Under the pieces are notes generated by a model, which made no database searches, was not told the origin of the DNA, and worked only from the letters and a program-made list of their open reading frames with translations. The position numbers and the translations under genes are program-made. Source: Gemmatimonadota bacterium (lineage in GTDB: Bacteria > Gemmatimonadota > Gemmatimonadetes > Gemmatimonadales > Gemmatimonadaceae). From it: a DNA stretch of 64,000 bases. The first letter of the stretch is position 1. Every line of letters begins with the position of its first letter. Positions 7,997-17,253 of the stretch are shown in pieces. The stretch is taken from the NCBI GenBank assembly GCA_021299375.1, contig JAJTGR010000021.1, forward strand, positions 1-64,000, in the 5' to 3' direction.

Positions 7997-8998
7997 TCAG
8001 TGCCGCTGTACGAACCGCACAATGTGATCGCGCAGCGACGCCGTCTGGCTCGGGGCCACGATGCGGCCGGCAATTACGTGGCCGTCCTCACCGGAGGCGG
8101 GCGTGACGCGCACCTGCGCCGGCCGCACGGGCGACGCGGCGGCGACGGCGGCGAGCCACGTGTCGGTGCGTGCGGCGTCCACCACCTGATCGTCCGGGTT
8201 GTAGAGCACGAGCGTCGGCACGTCGTAGCCACCGAGCGGGCGGTCGCGCACATACTCCACCAGCGCCTGCATGGGAAACAGGGCGCGCGACGGATAGCGC
8301 ACGGTCCAGAAGCGCGCCTGCTCCTCGTTGCGCGGGGTCCACTCGCGCGAGGGAATGACGTGCGGCAGCACCACCTCGGCCCACGGCCACGTGAGCACGG
8401 TCGCGGCCTTGTCCCTGGGGCCGAAGTTCGGGGAGATGAGCACGAGGGTGTGCAGGCCGACCCGTTCAGCGGAAGGCTGCGTGGCAAGCCACACCCCCAG
8501 CGTGCCGCCGGTGGAGGTGCCGATCACCAGCACGGAGTCGCCGAGCTGTCGGCCGATGTCGAGCGCGCGTCGCGCATCACGCAGCCAGTCTCCGGCGGTC
8601 ACGTGGCCGAGCGAGTCGCCCGGGAGACCGTGACCGCGCAGCCGCGTCTCGAACAGGTTGGCGCCGAGTCGTCGCGCGACGTCTTCGGAGAGCGGCGCCG
8701 TCTCCTGCCGGGTGGCGGAGAAGCCGTGCAGGTACACTACGCTCCACGCGGTACGGGCGGGGGCACTGTCACCCGCCGCGAAAACGAGGCGGGCGGCGAC
8801 GGCGGTGTCGGCTACCCCCGCGTCGCGCTCTCCGGCGGCAAGCCAGGCGGGCAGTGCGCGGAGATCGGCCGGCGGTGGTGCCATGACGAGACGCGCGTCG
8901 GCCTCCTGCACGCGTGCGCGCGGGCCGAGCAAGCCCACCGCCAGCAGGGCAACGATCGGGAGGAGCAGACGGGACCGCCGACGCGATATCCGAGGCAT
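7997..8998 (-). CDS. Exported or membrane-anchored alpha/beta hydrolase
   Basis: The 333-residue protein has a basic N-terminus and one hydrophobic segment (about residues 10-25), then an alpha/beta hydrolase domain. VVYLHGFSATRQE forms the oxyanion-loop region. The nucleophile Ser is in VIGTSTGGTLG; the acid is probably in LYNPDDQVVDA and the His in EDGHVIAGR. It follows the BNR-TlpA gene by 81 nt on the same strand and might be the last gene of that transcript. Sequence alone does not reveal the substrate; carboxylesterase or lipase-like activity is the default guess. Confidence 0.82.
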   Translation of the reverse strand: MPRISRRRSRLLLPIVALLAVGLLGPRARVQEADARLVMAPPPADLRALPAWLAAGERDAGVADTAVAARLVFAAGDSAPARTAWSVVYLHGFSATRQETAPLSEDVARRLGANLFETRLRGHGLPGDSLGHVTAGDWLRDARRALDIGRQLGDSVLVIGTSTGGTLGVWLATQPSAERVGLHTLVLISPNFGPRDKAATVLTWPWAEVVLPHVIPSREWTPRNEEQARFWTVRYPSRALFPMQALVEYVRDRPLGGYDVPTLVLYNPDDQVVDAARTDTWLAAVAAASPVRPAQVRVTPASGEDGHVIAGRIVAPSQTASLRDHIVRFVQRH

Positions 8999-9079
8999 GC
9001 CGTGAAGCTATGGCCTGGACCGGAGAAGGGGCGGGCGCACCTGCCGTCCGCACCCGATTCTCCGGTGATCACGGGTGTG

Positions 9080-11071
9080 TCAGCGACCCGCCAGTTGCCG
9101 ATCGAGCTCCAGGCGCACCGTGTCGAGCGCCCCATGGATATTGCCGGCCACCTTCCACACCACGTGCCCCTGCCGATCGATGAGGTACGTCTCGGGGACA
9201 CCGACCACACTGAAGCGTCGCTGAATGTCGCCGGCCGGATCGTGGGCGATGGCGAAGCCGAGCCGTTCGCGCTGCGCGAAGCGCACGACCTTCTGCGGGT
9301 CGCCCTGATCCACGCTGACGCCGATCACCCGCAAACCGCGCGGCGCATACTGGGCATGCAACTGCTCGAGATCGGCCATTTCTTCGCGGCACGACGTGCA
9401 CCAGGTGGCCCACACGTTCAGCAGCGTGAGGGAGTCGGGCGACACCACGGGCACCGAGGAGCCCGCTCCCCTCCCGGCGACGAGATGCGCCGTGAAGGCC
9501 GGTGCCGCGTCGCCAACTTGCAGCGGTCGGAACGCCTCGTCGTTCACGGCCGCGGCCGTTTCACCCGTTCCGAGCCGGCCGCGCCGCACGAGCACCTGCG
9601 TGTTGCCCACGCGTGGCAGCGGCATCACGGCGTTCGGGTCGCGCATGTTCGGCCGAGCCTCGGCGGAGGCGGTGGCAGCGTCCGGTGCCTGTTCGCTCCA
9701 CGCGATGGTGAGGGTCGCGGCTTCGGGGGACACCGACAGCACCGGAAACGAGGCCGCGCGCGACGGGTCGCTGACCAGGCTCGGGGCGCTGAAGGTTGCG
9801 CCGCCGTCCGTCGAGGTGCGCAACACCACCTGCGGCACACGCTTCGTGCCGTCATCCCAGGTCGTGAACACCGTGCGGCCACGCACCGCGAGTTGCACAT
9901 GCGCGGGCTGCGATGCGTCGGCGACCCCGAGCGGCAGCGCCGGTGTGAACGTGCTGGCCCGGTCACGCGACTGGGCGTAGAACACGCCGGCGGCGCCGGG
10001 TTTGCCGGTCCACCACGCCGCGTGGAGCGTTCCGGCGGAATCCACCGCGAGCGACGGCCCCGCATGCGGGCACCCGTCGAAGACCCAGTCGTCGGCATGC
10101 ACCCGCACCGGCGTGCCCCAGCTGGCGCCGCGGTCGTCGCTGCGGGCCACCACGATGTCGCGAATAGTGCGACGCGCACCGGAGGCGCCGTGTGCCGCAT
10201 GCGCATCAGCGCCGGGCTTGGCGGGCTCCGGCGCGAAGGCGGTGGTGTCCGCGATCACGGCCCGCCATGCCAGATAGACGCGTCCAGCGGCATCGGCGGC
10301 GATGGCGGTGCGGCAGCAGGGGCACGCTTCGGTGAGTGGGGTGTTCATCGGCACCACGCGCACATTGCGCGCCCAGGTCACACCGCCGTCCACCGAGTGG
10401 GTGGTGTATACCGCCGACTTCCCGGCCCGACCATCGAGCCAGGCCACGTGGAACGTGCCGTCAGGGGCGCCATGCAGCGCATGGAAGTTGTGCGACCCGA
10501 AGTGTTCATCGAGGCCCTTGGTGGTGTCGTCGGTGACCGTTACGGGGGCACTCCACGAGGCGCCGCCGTCGTCGCTGCGCACGAAGCGGAGGGCGCTGGC
10601 CGGAAAGCGGCGGCCGGGCACCAGCTTACCCACCACGTAGAGCGCTCCGAGGGTCAGCTGTCCGTTGGGACGCGAGACCCAGGCGAGCTTGGGTGGGGCC
10701 TCGCCGTGCGGCTCGATGGGGCCGAGCGGATCGGTGAGGACCCGCTGCAGCCCCTCGGCAGGCGACGCGCCGTCGCGGGTCACCAGGAGGTGCAGCCGAC
10801 CGTCGGTGCCGCCGTCCGGCGCCGATACCCAGGCCGTGGCGTGTCGGCCATCTGGCGCGAGGGCCAGAATGGGCGCGGCGCCGACCTGCGACACGGCGGA
10901 GAGCACATGGGCGCTGTCGAACGTCACGACCGCCGCCGTCGTGGTCGCGGCGTCGCCCGTGGTCGCTCCCGCCGGGGCGTCACCGCCACGACAGGCGAGC
11001 AGCACGCCGCCCACCGCGAGCAGCGGCGTGGCGGCGCGGCGACGCGCCCGCTGGATGATGAACGCCGTCAT
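9080..11071 (-). CDS. Lipoprotein: BNR/Asp-box (sialidase-like) repeats fused to TlpA-type thioredoxin
   Basis: The 663-residue protein starts with a lipoprotein signal (LLAVGGVLLAC, Cys27 or so). Residues about 60-500 hold Asp-box repeats, for example RSDDGGASW, SVDGGVTW, RSDDRGASW and STDGGATF, typical of sialidase-like propellers. Within the propeller is an unusual CPCC motif (about 248-251). Residues about 520-663 form a TlpA/ResA-like thioredoxin domain with WATWCTSC (active-site CxxC near 557-560) and cis-Pro in VGVPETYL. Such domains act as thiol reductants in the periplasm. The start codon lies 1 nt after the stop of the TonB receptor gene, so they are one operon. The fusion suggests handling of a thiol-bound ligand or metal. 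Confidence 0.85.
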   Translation of the reverse strand: MTAFIIQRARRRAATPLLAVGGVLLACRGGDAPAGATTGDAATTTAAVVTFDSAHVLSAVSQVGAAPILALAPDGRHATAWVSAPDGGTDGRLHLLVTRDGASPAEGLQRVLTDPLGPIEPHGEAPPKLAWVSRPNGQLTLGALYVVGKLVPGRRFPASALRFVRSDDGGASWSAPVTVTDDTTKGLDEHFGSHNFHALHGAPDGTFHVAWLDGRAGKSAVYTTHSVDGGVTWARNVRVVPMNTPLTEACPCCRTAIAADAAGRVYLAWRAVIADTTAFAPEPAKPGADAHAAHGASGARRTIRDIVVARSDDRGASWGTPVRVHADDWVFDGCPHAGPSLAVDSAGTLHAAWWTGKPGAAGVFYAQSRDRASTFTPALPLGVADASQPAHVQLAVRGRTVFTTWDDGTKRVPQVVLRTSTDGGATFSAPSLVSDPSRAASFPVLSVSPEAATLTIAWSEQAPDAATASAEARPNMRDPNAVMPLPRVGNTQVLVRRGRLGTGETAAAVNDEAFRPLQVGDAAPAFTAHLVAGRGAGSSVPVVSPDSLTLLNVWATWCTSCREEMADLEQLHAQYAPRGLRVIGVSVDQGDPQKVVRFAQRERLGFAIAHDPAGDIQRRFSVVGVPETYLIDRQGHVVWKVAGNIHGALDTVRLELDRQLAGR

Positions 11072-11072
11072 G

Positions 11073-13415
11073 TCAGCGCCCTCCCGTGGACATCGTGACG
11101 CCGGCGTTCACCACGCGCCCGGCCCCGGGGAAGTAGAACCGTCCATTCCCACTATTGGTGGCGATGGCGGCGACGAAACGCCGATCGAGCAGATTCTCCA
11201 CGTTCACGAAGAGCGAGGCCCGTGACGCCCCGGTACGCGCGCCGCGGGTCTCCGGCAGCGCGTAGGTGAGCGTGGCGTGTGCCAGACCGTAACCCGGCAC
11301 CGCGCCGAAGGCGACCGGCACAACGCGCGGCGGCGCGCCAGTCTGCGTGACCTGCGTGAAGATCGTGCCCCGCACCGTGTTGGCATTGTCCACGTAGGTT
11401 CGACCCTGCGCCTCGCCCCAGAGCGAGATGCCGAGCGACGACGTCGGGCGCAGGCGCACCTCGGCGGCCACGCGCTGCTCCGGGACGCCGGGAATGCGCT
11501 TGCCCGCGTAGTTGGCAGGCACGGACTGCCCACGGTCGTTGATCTCGGTGCCGGTGAATTGCGTCATCACATACCGGGCGTAGGTGTACGAGGTCACGAC
11601 ATCCATCCAGGGTGCCACCAACGTCGTCGCACTCAGCTCGAGGCCGGTTCGTCGCGTGCGTCCCACGTTCTCGAAGATCGTGCGCGGAAACTGCACGCCC
11701 GGAATGACCACGGTGCGCGACAGGAACTCACCCGTCACGTTCGTGCGGTAGACGGCCACGTCGAGCAGGACACGGCTGGCCAGCAGCGCCTTGGCTCCCA
11801 CTTCGTAGTTCACGAGCGTGGACGGGCGCAGCGCGGTGTTGAGCCCCTGAATGGTGTCCGGGCTCGCGGTGAGCTCGCTGTTGGTGGGGACTTCGAAGCC
11901 GCGGGCCACGCTGGTGTACACACTGACGCCGGGCTTCACGTCATAGCGCAGCGCCATGCGCGGCGAGACCTGATCGAAGGACTGGTTCACCGACAGGGTG
12001 GGCCGCACCCGGTCTTCGATGTCGTAGGTGACGCGGTCGTAGCGGGCGCCGGCGGTGAGCGTGGCCTTGCCGCGGGTGATGTCGGCGCTCGTGTACGTGC
12101 CCAACCCGGGCAAGGTGATGAACTGATTGGTGCAGGGCACCGAGACGATGTTGCGCACCCGATCATTCACGCAGGGCGTGCTGCGTCCCTGCGTACCTCC
12201 CACGTTGGTCCACTGGCGGGAGTCGCCGTACCAGCGGTCGACATCGAGCCCGGTGTTGAGGCGCACCTGCAGCGCGCCGGGCGCCTTGAAGCCGATGGCG
12301 TGCCGCAGTCCACCCTGCACACGATGCGTGTTCTGGTCCACCACCCGGAAGATGGGGTGATCGATGCTGCGCGCGGTGCCGAAGGCAAAGGCCTCGACGG
12401 TACCGAAGCGGGCACCAAGGCCTTGCGAGGCGCGGGCCCCGAACCGCCAGCGCTGCTCGCGCCGCGCGTAGGCGCCGGTCACGTTGAGCGGATCGGCGCT
12501 CCACGGCTCGGTGCGCCAGGCGCCATCGGTGAGGGATCCCGGGATCTGCATGTCGAGGTCACTGTACGAGACGTCGAGGCCGACACGGGTGGCCGTGGCC
12601 GCGGGCGCGGGGGCGCCGTCCACCTGTCGCGTGTAATTGAGCCGCAGGTTGGCCCGGTTCATGGCATTGCGATTCTGCACGCGCATGCCGTTTATGCGTG
12701 TCCCACTGGCCTGCAGGTAGGCATCGAAGGCTCCGCGGGCGCCGCCGGCCGCGAGATCCACGCGGCGCAGGTTCACGCTGTCGAAGCCGAAGCCGCCGCC
12801 GGTCATACGCACCGACAGCCCCTGCAGTTCACGGCCGCTGCGCGTGATCACGTTGACCACACCACCGGACGCCGCGCCGCCGTACATGGCGCTGCCCGGG
12901 CCGCGGACGATCTCGATGGAGCGCGCGGCGCCGAGGTCGAGCTGGTCGAGGCGTGTCTGGCCATCGGGTTCGGTGATGGGCACGCCGTCGAGCAGGATGC
13001 CCACGCCGCGCACGCCGAATCCACCGCGGGCGCCACTGCCACGAATGGAAAGGCGCACGTCATCGCCGCCGAACAGGTTGCCCGCGATCACGCCGGGCAC
13101 GGTCCGCAGCGCCTCGCTCAGCGAGACCTGGCTGGTACGACCGATCGTGGTCGTATCCACGACCGTGACCGAAACGGGCAGGGTGCGCAACTCGCGCGCA
13201 TCACGAGTGGCGGTGGTGACGACCGGATTGAGCGCGCGGGCGCGCGCGGTGGAGTCGGCGCGCAGGCTGTCGGCCCGCGAGGAGGCCGGGCGTGTGCCCT
13301 GCGCGGGCAGCGGAGCGACGGGAACGCTGAAAGCGAGCACGAGAGCCGTCGCCGGCGCGCACGATGCCACGCGCGTCCAGGCGAGCCCCCGCGCCACGAG
13401 TGGCGGGAACGACAT
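11073..13415 (-). CDS. TonB-dependent outer-membrane receptor
   Basis: The protein of about 780 residues has a signal peptide (cleavage near PAQ), then a plug domain (SVTVVDTTTIGR, LRTVPGVIAGNLFGGDDVRLSIRG written in shortened form, EIVRGPGSAMYGG, GGVVNVITRSG) and a long beta-barrel ending in a typical aromatic/hydrophobic-rich strand (NAGVTMS). Such receptors import siderophores, cobalamin, metals or sugars using TonB energy. The start MSFPPLVARG at 13415 gives a sensible signal peptide; an upstream start at 13505 is possible. It lies between the His/Cys-rich secreted protein and the BNR-TlpA lipoprotein, which favours a metal or metal-complex ligand. That ligand assignment is inference. Confidence 0.88.
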   Translation of the reverse strand: MSFPPLVARGLAWTRVASCAPATALVLAFSVPVAPLPAQGTRPASSRADSLRADSTARARALNPVVTTATRDARELRTLPVSVTVVDTTTIGRTSQVSLSEALRTVPGVIAGNLFGGDDVRLSIRGSGARGGFGVRGVGILLDGVPITEPDGQTRLDQLDLGAARSIEIVRGPGSAMYGGAASGGVVNVITRSGRELQGLSVRMTGGGFGFDSVNLRRVDLAAGGARGAFDAYLQASGTRINGMRVQNRNAMNRANLRLNYTRQVDGAPAPAATATRVGLDVSYSDLDMQIPGSLTDGAWRTEPWSADPLNVTGAYARREQRWRFGARASQGLGARFGTVEAFAFGTARSIDHPIFRVVDQNTHRVQGGLRHAIGFKAPGALQVRLNTGLDVDRWYGDSRQWTNVGGTQGRSTPCVNDRVRNIVSVPCTNQFITLPGLGTYTSADITRGKATLTAGARYDRVTYDIEDRVRPTLSVNQSFDQVSPRMALRYDVKPGVSVYTSVARGFEVPTNSELTASPDTIQGLNTALRPSTLVNYEVGAKALLASRVLLDVAVYRTNVTGEFLSRTVVIPGVQFPRTIFENVGRTRRTGLELSATTLVAPWMDVVTSYTYARYVMTQFTGTEINDRGQSVPANYAGKRIPGVPEQRVAAEVRLRPTSSLGISLWGEAQGRTYVDNANTVRGTIFTQVTQTGAPPRVVPVAFGAVPGYGLAHATLTYALPETRGARTGASRASLFVNVENLLDRRFVAAIATNSGNGRFYFPGAGRVVNAGVTMSTGGR

Positions 13416-13580
13416 GGATGAGTCCAGTGATGGGATGTGGACCGCGGGGGGCGCACCATCGGCCGCACACAGCACGAGGGCCAGGCGACGTTGACGGGCG
13501 CGCACTGCCGCCGCGGAAATCGAGGAACGTTCGATGACGACCGACGCGCCTCAGGCCCGACCGCAGTCGGGCGGAGGCGT

Positions 13581-14033
13581 TCAGGCCTCGAACATCACTG
13601 GCGGGGCCGTGGAAAACGGCAGGACATGATCGGCCCACTCGGCCACCACCGTGTAGGACGGCCGGCCGGGTGGTACCACGGTGAGACGAATGACCGCCTC
13701 GAGGGCGAAGGCCTCGTGGCCATCGAGGGCGTCCAGCGAGACGGGGCAGCAGTGCCCGATGCAATGGCACTCGCCGTCGCCGGAACCATGGTCGTGTGAC
13801 GGCGGCGCGGCCTCATGCGACGCCGTGTGCGTGGCCGTGTGCGTGGCCTCGTGTGACCAGTGCGCCGCATGCTCTGCGGACGCGTCGTCGGGCGGGGCGG
13901 CGGCCAGCGCTACCGTCGGAACGTCCCCAGCCCCGGCGTTGCAGGCATGGAACACCCCGGCGTCGCTCTGCACGAGCGACAGCCACGCGCCCATGAAGAG
14001 CGCGACCCAGCGGGTGAACCGGGACTTCCGCAT
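13581..14033 (-). CDS. Secreted His/Cys-rich protein (DUF2946-like), putative metal binder
   Basis: The 150-residue protein has an N-terminal hydrophobic signal (about residues 9-25), a His-rich middle (about 54-82, with many AH, TH and SH pairs), and a CHCIGHCCP cluster near residue 90. It ends with HVLPFSTAPP, a tail I recall from small periplasmic copper-related proteins. No enzymatic domain is visible. Its position 165 nt upstream of the TonB receptor on the same strand suggests co-regulation and a role in metal delivery or sensing at the cell envelope. Specific metal is unknown. Confidence 0.65.
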   Translation of the reverse strand: MRKSRFTRWVALFMGAWLSLVQSDAGVFHACNAGAGDVPTVALAAAPPDDASAEHAAHWSHEATHTATHTASHEAAPPSHDHGSGDGECHCIGHCCPVSLDALDGHEAFALEAVIRLTVVPPGRPSYTVVAEWADHVLPFSTAPPVMFEA

Positions 14034-14133
14034 CTCGAAATCCTAACCGGCGCGCGGGCCAACGGGCAGGGGAGGTCGATTCGGCTCCCCGCCTGCGACT
14101 CTCCGTGCCGTACGGTCGCGGTCTCGTGTGCGT

Positions 14134-14149
14134 TGTCCGACGCCGGACA
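14134..14149. terminator. Short hairpin downstream of tldE-like gene
   Basis: TGTCCG/CGGACA with an ACGC loop lies 13 nt past the stop of the TldE-like gene. No T-tract follows, so this is a weak terminator candidate. Confidence 0.3.
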
Positions 14150-14161
14150 CGGTGTGCTGCG

Positions 14162-15565
14162 TCACACCGCGTCCGACAGGCTCGTGAAATTGAAGTCGCG
14201 CACCTTGATGGGAGGCATGGCCAGGCCAGGGCCCCCTTCGCCACCCGCGGTGCGCACGCTCTTGCCGATCCCTTCGACGTTGTTGAGCATGAACAGCGGC
14301 GAGTCGTTGAAGCGGAAGTTCTTGATCGACCGCGCGATCTTTCCGTTTTCGACAAGAAAGGTGCCGTCGCGGGTGAGCCCGGTGTACATGAGCGTGCGCG
14401 CATCGAGCGGGCGCAGGTACCACAGGCGCGTCACGAGCACGCCGCGCGTGGTGCTGGCGATCATCGAGTCGAGCGTGTCGGGGCCGTCGGCCATGCGCAG
14501 CCCGGCGGTGCCGCCGGTAGGGGTCTTGCCCTGCTTCCCCGCCCAGAACCGGTTGTAGGCCAACTGGTTCAATACGCCGCCCTGCACCCACGTCTGCCGC
14601 GTCAGCGGCAACCCTTCGCCGTCGAAGGGTGAGGCGAGGATGAGGGGATCGGCGGGATCGGAGTAGAGCGTGACCCGCTCGTCGACGATCTTCTCGCCCA
14701 GCTTCGTACCGCCCGGCTTGGAGAACGCCGACCGGCCCTCGTCGGCGGCGCGCGCCTGGAACGCGTTGCCCATGAGGCTCACCAGATTCGCGGTGGCCTC
14801 CGGCTCGAAGATCACGGTGTACCGTCCCGGCTCCAGCCCCACCGGAGTGCGCGACCGGCGCGCCTTCTCGATGGCCCGGTCGGCGACACTCCGGAAGTCC
14901 AGTCGGGCCCAGTCGGTATCCTCGGCGCCCACCCACCCCGACCCGGTGCCGTCGTTGGTGCGCGCGGTGAGGGTGTAGTTGGCGGTGGTGCCGCGATGAT
15001 AGGCGAACAACCCGGCGTTGGTGCCGATGGCCGTGGCCGACGCATTGCAGATGATGAACCCGGCGACGGTGAGTTCGCCGCCGGCGCGGGCGGGGGCCAG
15101 TGCCGTGAGCGCGGCCCTGGCGCGATCGTCGGCGGTGAGATCGGCGGTGGCATCACTCCAGGCATCGACGCGGCCGTACTGCTGCGCGCCGAGCTCGCCG
15201 AGATACTCGGGGTCCTCGGGAGCGAGGCGGGCGATCGCTTCCGACTGCTGCACGGCGCGACGCAGTCCTTCGTCGCTACGGTCGTTGGTCACCACGCTCG
15301 CCTTCCGCTTGCCGAAGACACTCTGCACGCGAATGGTGGTGTTGGTGGTCACGCCGCTCGTGCTGAGCTGGTTGTCGGCGAAGCGCAGGTTGGTTTCGCG
15401 ACTGCTGGTCACGCTCACGCGGACCGCATCGGCGGTGCTCAGCTTCACGGCCCGTTCCACGAGCGCCTGCGCGTCCTCGCGCGAGAGCACACTGGCGGCG
15501 GCGCGGGGCGAGCGCCCGATGGCGAACAGCGACCTGGGCGCGTCGGGCGATTGGTGGTGGCTCAC
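14162..15565 (-). CDS. TldE/PmbA family protein (metallopeptidase partner subunit)
   Basis: The 467-residue protein has the TldD/PmbA fold: N-terminal LVERAVKLSTADAVRVSV and FADNQLSTSGVTTNTTIRV, and C-terminal segments such as ALNQLAYNRFWAGK and GTAGLRMADGPDTLDSMI. It lacks an HExxxH motif, as expected for the TldE subunit, which pairs with TldD to make the active protease. The GTG start overlaps the TldD stop by 4 nt, so translation is coupled. Unlike its partner it has no signal peptide. In other bacteria the complex matures ribosomal peptides such as microcin B17 and degrades unfolded peptides. Confidence 0.87.
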   Translation of the reverse strand: MSHHQSPDAPRSLFAIGRSPRAAASVLSREDAQALVERAVKLSTADAVRVSVTSSRETNLRFADNQLSTSGVTTNTTIRVQSVFGKRKASVVTNDRSDEGLRRAVQQSEAIARLAPEDPEYLGELGAQQYGRVDAWSDATADLTADDRARAALTALAPARAGGELTVAGFIICNASATAIGTNAGLFAYHRGTTANYTLTARTNDGTGSGWVGAEDTDWARLDFRSVADRAIEKARRSRTPVGLEPGRYTVIFEPEATANLVSLMGNAFQARAADEGRSAFSKPGGTKLGEKIVDERVTLYSDPADPLILASPFDGEGLPLTRQTWVQGGVLNQLAYNRFWAGKQGKTPTGGTAGLRMADGPDTLDSMIASTTRGVLVTRLWYLRPLDARTLMYTGLTRDGTFLVENGKIARSIKNFRFNDSPLFMLNNVEGIGKSVRTAGGEGGPGLAMPPIKVRDFNFTSLSDAV

Positions 15566-17178
15566 AGCGCGCGCCCCGTGTTGATGATGTTCGCATTCCT
15601 GAAGCGGGCCGGCGGACAGCCGTGACTCACCGCGTTGCTCTGGCCGGGCTGCCCCTTGCCGTCGTTGAAGGTGCCGCCGTGCATGTAGCTCTTCTTGCCG
15701 CCGAGCATGTCGAGTGTGTTCCAGAAGTCCGGCGTGCGCATCTGGTAGGCGGCGTCCTTCACCTGGCCCACGATCTTGCCCTTGCGGATTTCGTAGCAGA
15801 GCTGGGCGCCGAACTGCGCGTTGTAGCGCTGCTGATCAATGGAGTACGACGCGCGACCGATCATGGCGATGCCCTTGTCGGTCGCGGCGATGAGATCATC
15901 CCAGCCGATGTCCTGGTCGCCCGGCTGCAGCGACACGTTGGGCATGCGCAGGAACGCCACGTCGGCCCAGCTCTGCGCGTACGAACAGCCGTGGGAGCGC
16001 ACGGGCTTGCCCGTCTTCGCGTAGTACTCGCGCAACCACGGCGCCTGCTCGCGGTTGGTCTGGTAGTCCACGAAGATGCCGTCCTTGACGATGTGGAAGT
16101 CCTCCGGCACCACGCCGTCGTCGTCGTAGCCGATGGTAGCGAGGGCGCCCGTTTCGCTGCGGTTGCCCACGAGGTTCATCATCGGCGGGCCGAGCTTGAG
16201 CGAACCCAGCACCTTCTGCGGCGGGGCGATGAAGCTGGTGCCGGCGTAGTTGGCTTCGTAGCCCATCGCGCGATCGAGCTCGGTGGGATGAGCCAGCGAC
16301 TCGTGGATGTTGAGGAACAGCTGCGACGGATGCAGGATGAGGTCGTAGCGCCCCGGCTCCACGGGCTTGGCGGTGAGCTTCTCGGCGGCTTCGGCGGCCC
16401 ACACCTTGGCGTTGGTCACGATGTCGGCTTCGAGCACGTACTCCCAGCCGCGGCCGGCCGGCTGCACCACCTCGGGGCCCCGCACGGCGGTCCCGCTGCG
16501 ATCGGGGGCCACGGCGGTACAGCTCATGGTGACCCAGCTGCGCACGTAGTCCTGCGTGGTGACGGTGCCGTCGGTGTTGGCGTAGTTGCGCTCTTCCTTC
16601 ACGAACGACAGGCCGCTGTTCACGAAGCGCACGTTGGGCACCGTGAGCGCCGCAGCATTGGCGCGCAGCAGCAGATCGGCCTTCTCCTCGATGGCGATCG
16701 TGAACGGGTCGACGGTGTAGCTCGAGCGCCACGTCTTGTCGGCCTGGGCGGGCGCGGGGGCGAGTTCCACGCGCCGGTCGCGCGCGAGCCCATTGGCCTT
16801 CGCGATCGCCACCGCCTCCTGCGCCGCGAGGCCGACCCCGGTCTTGGTGAGCTCCTGCGTGGCGGCGAAGCCCCAGCAGCCGTCCACCAGCACGCGCACG
16901 CCACAGCCCATGGTATCGGCGTCCACGACATCGGTGACCTGCTTCTCGCGCGTCTGCACGCTGTTGTTGCGGTTGCGCGAGATGCGGACGTCGGCCCACG
17001 AGGCGCCCGCCCGTTTGGCGGCGTCGAGTGCCTCCATCATCAGCTCGCGCGTGGCGGGGTCCGTGTAGAGGGCCGGGAGCGGCGCCGGGGCGGGGAAGGC
17101 CTGCAGAAGGCGGGGGCCGACGGCGAGGGCGCCAAGCGCCGCGCCGCCGGTGGCGAGAAAATCGCGACGGGTGGTCAT
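15562..17178 (-). CDS. tldD: TldD family zinc metallopeptidase with Tat signal
   Basis: The 538-residue protein starts MTTRRDFLATGGAALGAL, a clear twin-arginine signal. The TldD zinc motif HESLAH (HExxxH, about residues 291-296) is intact. Other family features are CGVRVLVDGCWGFAATQE near 110-130 and the Gly-rich C-terminus HGGTFNDGKGQPGQS. TldD is the catalytic subunit of a heterodimeric peptidase whose active chamber admits only unfolded chains. Export by Tat is notable because the E. coli enzyme is cytoplasmic. The downstream TldE gene overlaps by 4 nt and has no signal of its own. Confidence 0.92.
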   Translation of the reverse strand: MTTRRDFLATGGAALGALAVGPRLLQAFPAPAPLPALYTDPATRELMMEALDAAKRAGASWADVRISRNRNNSVQTREKQVTDVVDADTMGCGVRVLVDGCWGFAATQELTKTGVGLAAQEAVAIAKANGLARDRRVELAPAPAQADKTWRSSYTVDPFTIAIEEKADLLLRANAAALTVPNVRFVNSGLSFVKEERNYANTDGTVTTQDYVRSWVTMSCTAVAPDRSGTAVRGPEVVQPAGRGWEYVLEADIVTNAKVWAAEAAEKLTAKPVEPGRYDLILHPSQLFLNIHESLAHPTELDRAMGYEANYAGTSFIAPPQKVLGSLKLGPPMMNLVGNRSETGALATIGYDDDGVVPEDFHIVKDGIFVDYQTNREQAPWLREYYAKTGKPVRSHGCSYAQSWADVAFLRMPNVSLQPGDQDIGWDDLIAATDKGIAMIGRASYSIDQQRYNAQFGAQLCYEIRKGKIVGQVKDAAYQMRTPDFWNTLDMLGGKKSYMHGGTFNDGKGQPGQSNAVSHGCPPARFRNANIINTGRAL

Positions 17179-17253
17179 ATGCGGAGTTTACGTCGACGCG
17201 CAGCGGTCCGTTCGAACACCTTCGTCTCTCTGCGGGCGGACGGCAATACAGCC

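Noticed and set aside
7985-11098. A 1037-residue open frame on the plus strand
   Set aside because: Antisense to the alpha/beta hydrolase and the BNR-TlpA gene; composition rich in Arg, His and Gly with no domain.
14134-14149. A regulatory metal-responsive operator upstream of the His/Cys-rich gene
   Set aside because: The palindrome is short, lies near the end of tldE, and resembles a terminator hairpin at least as well.
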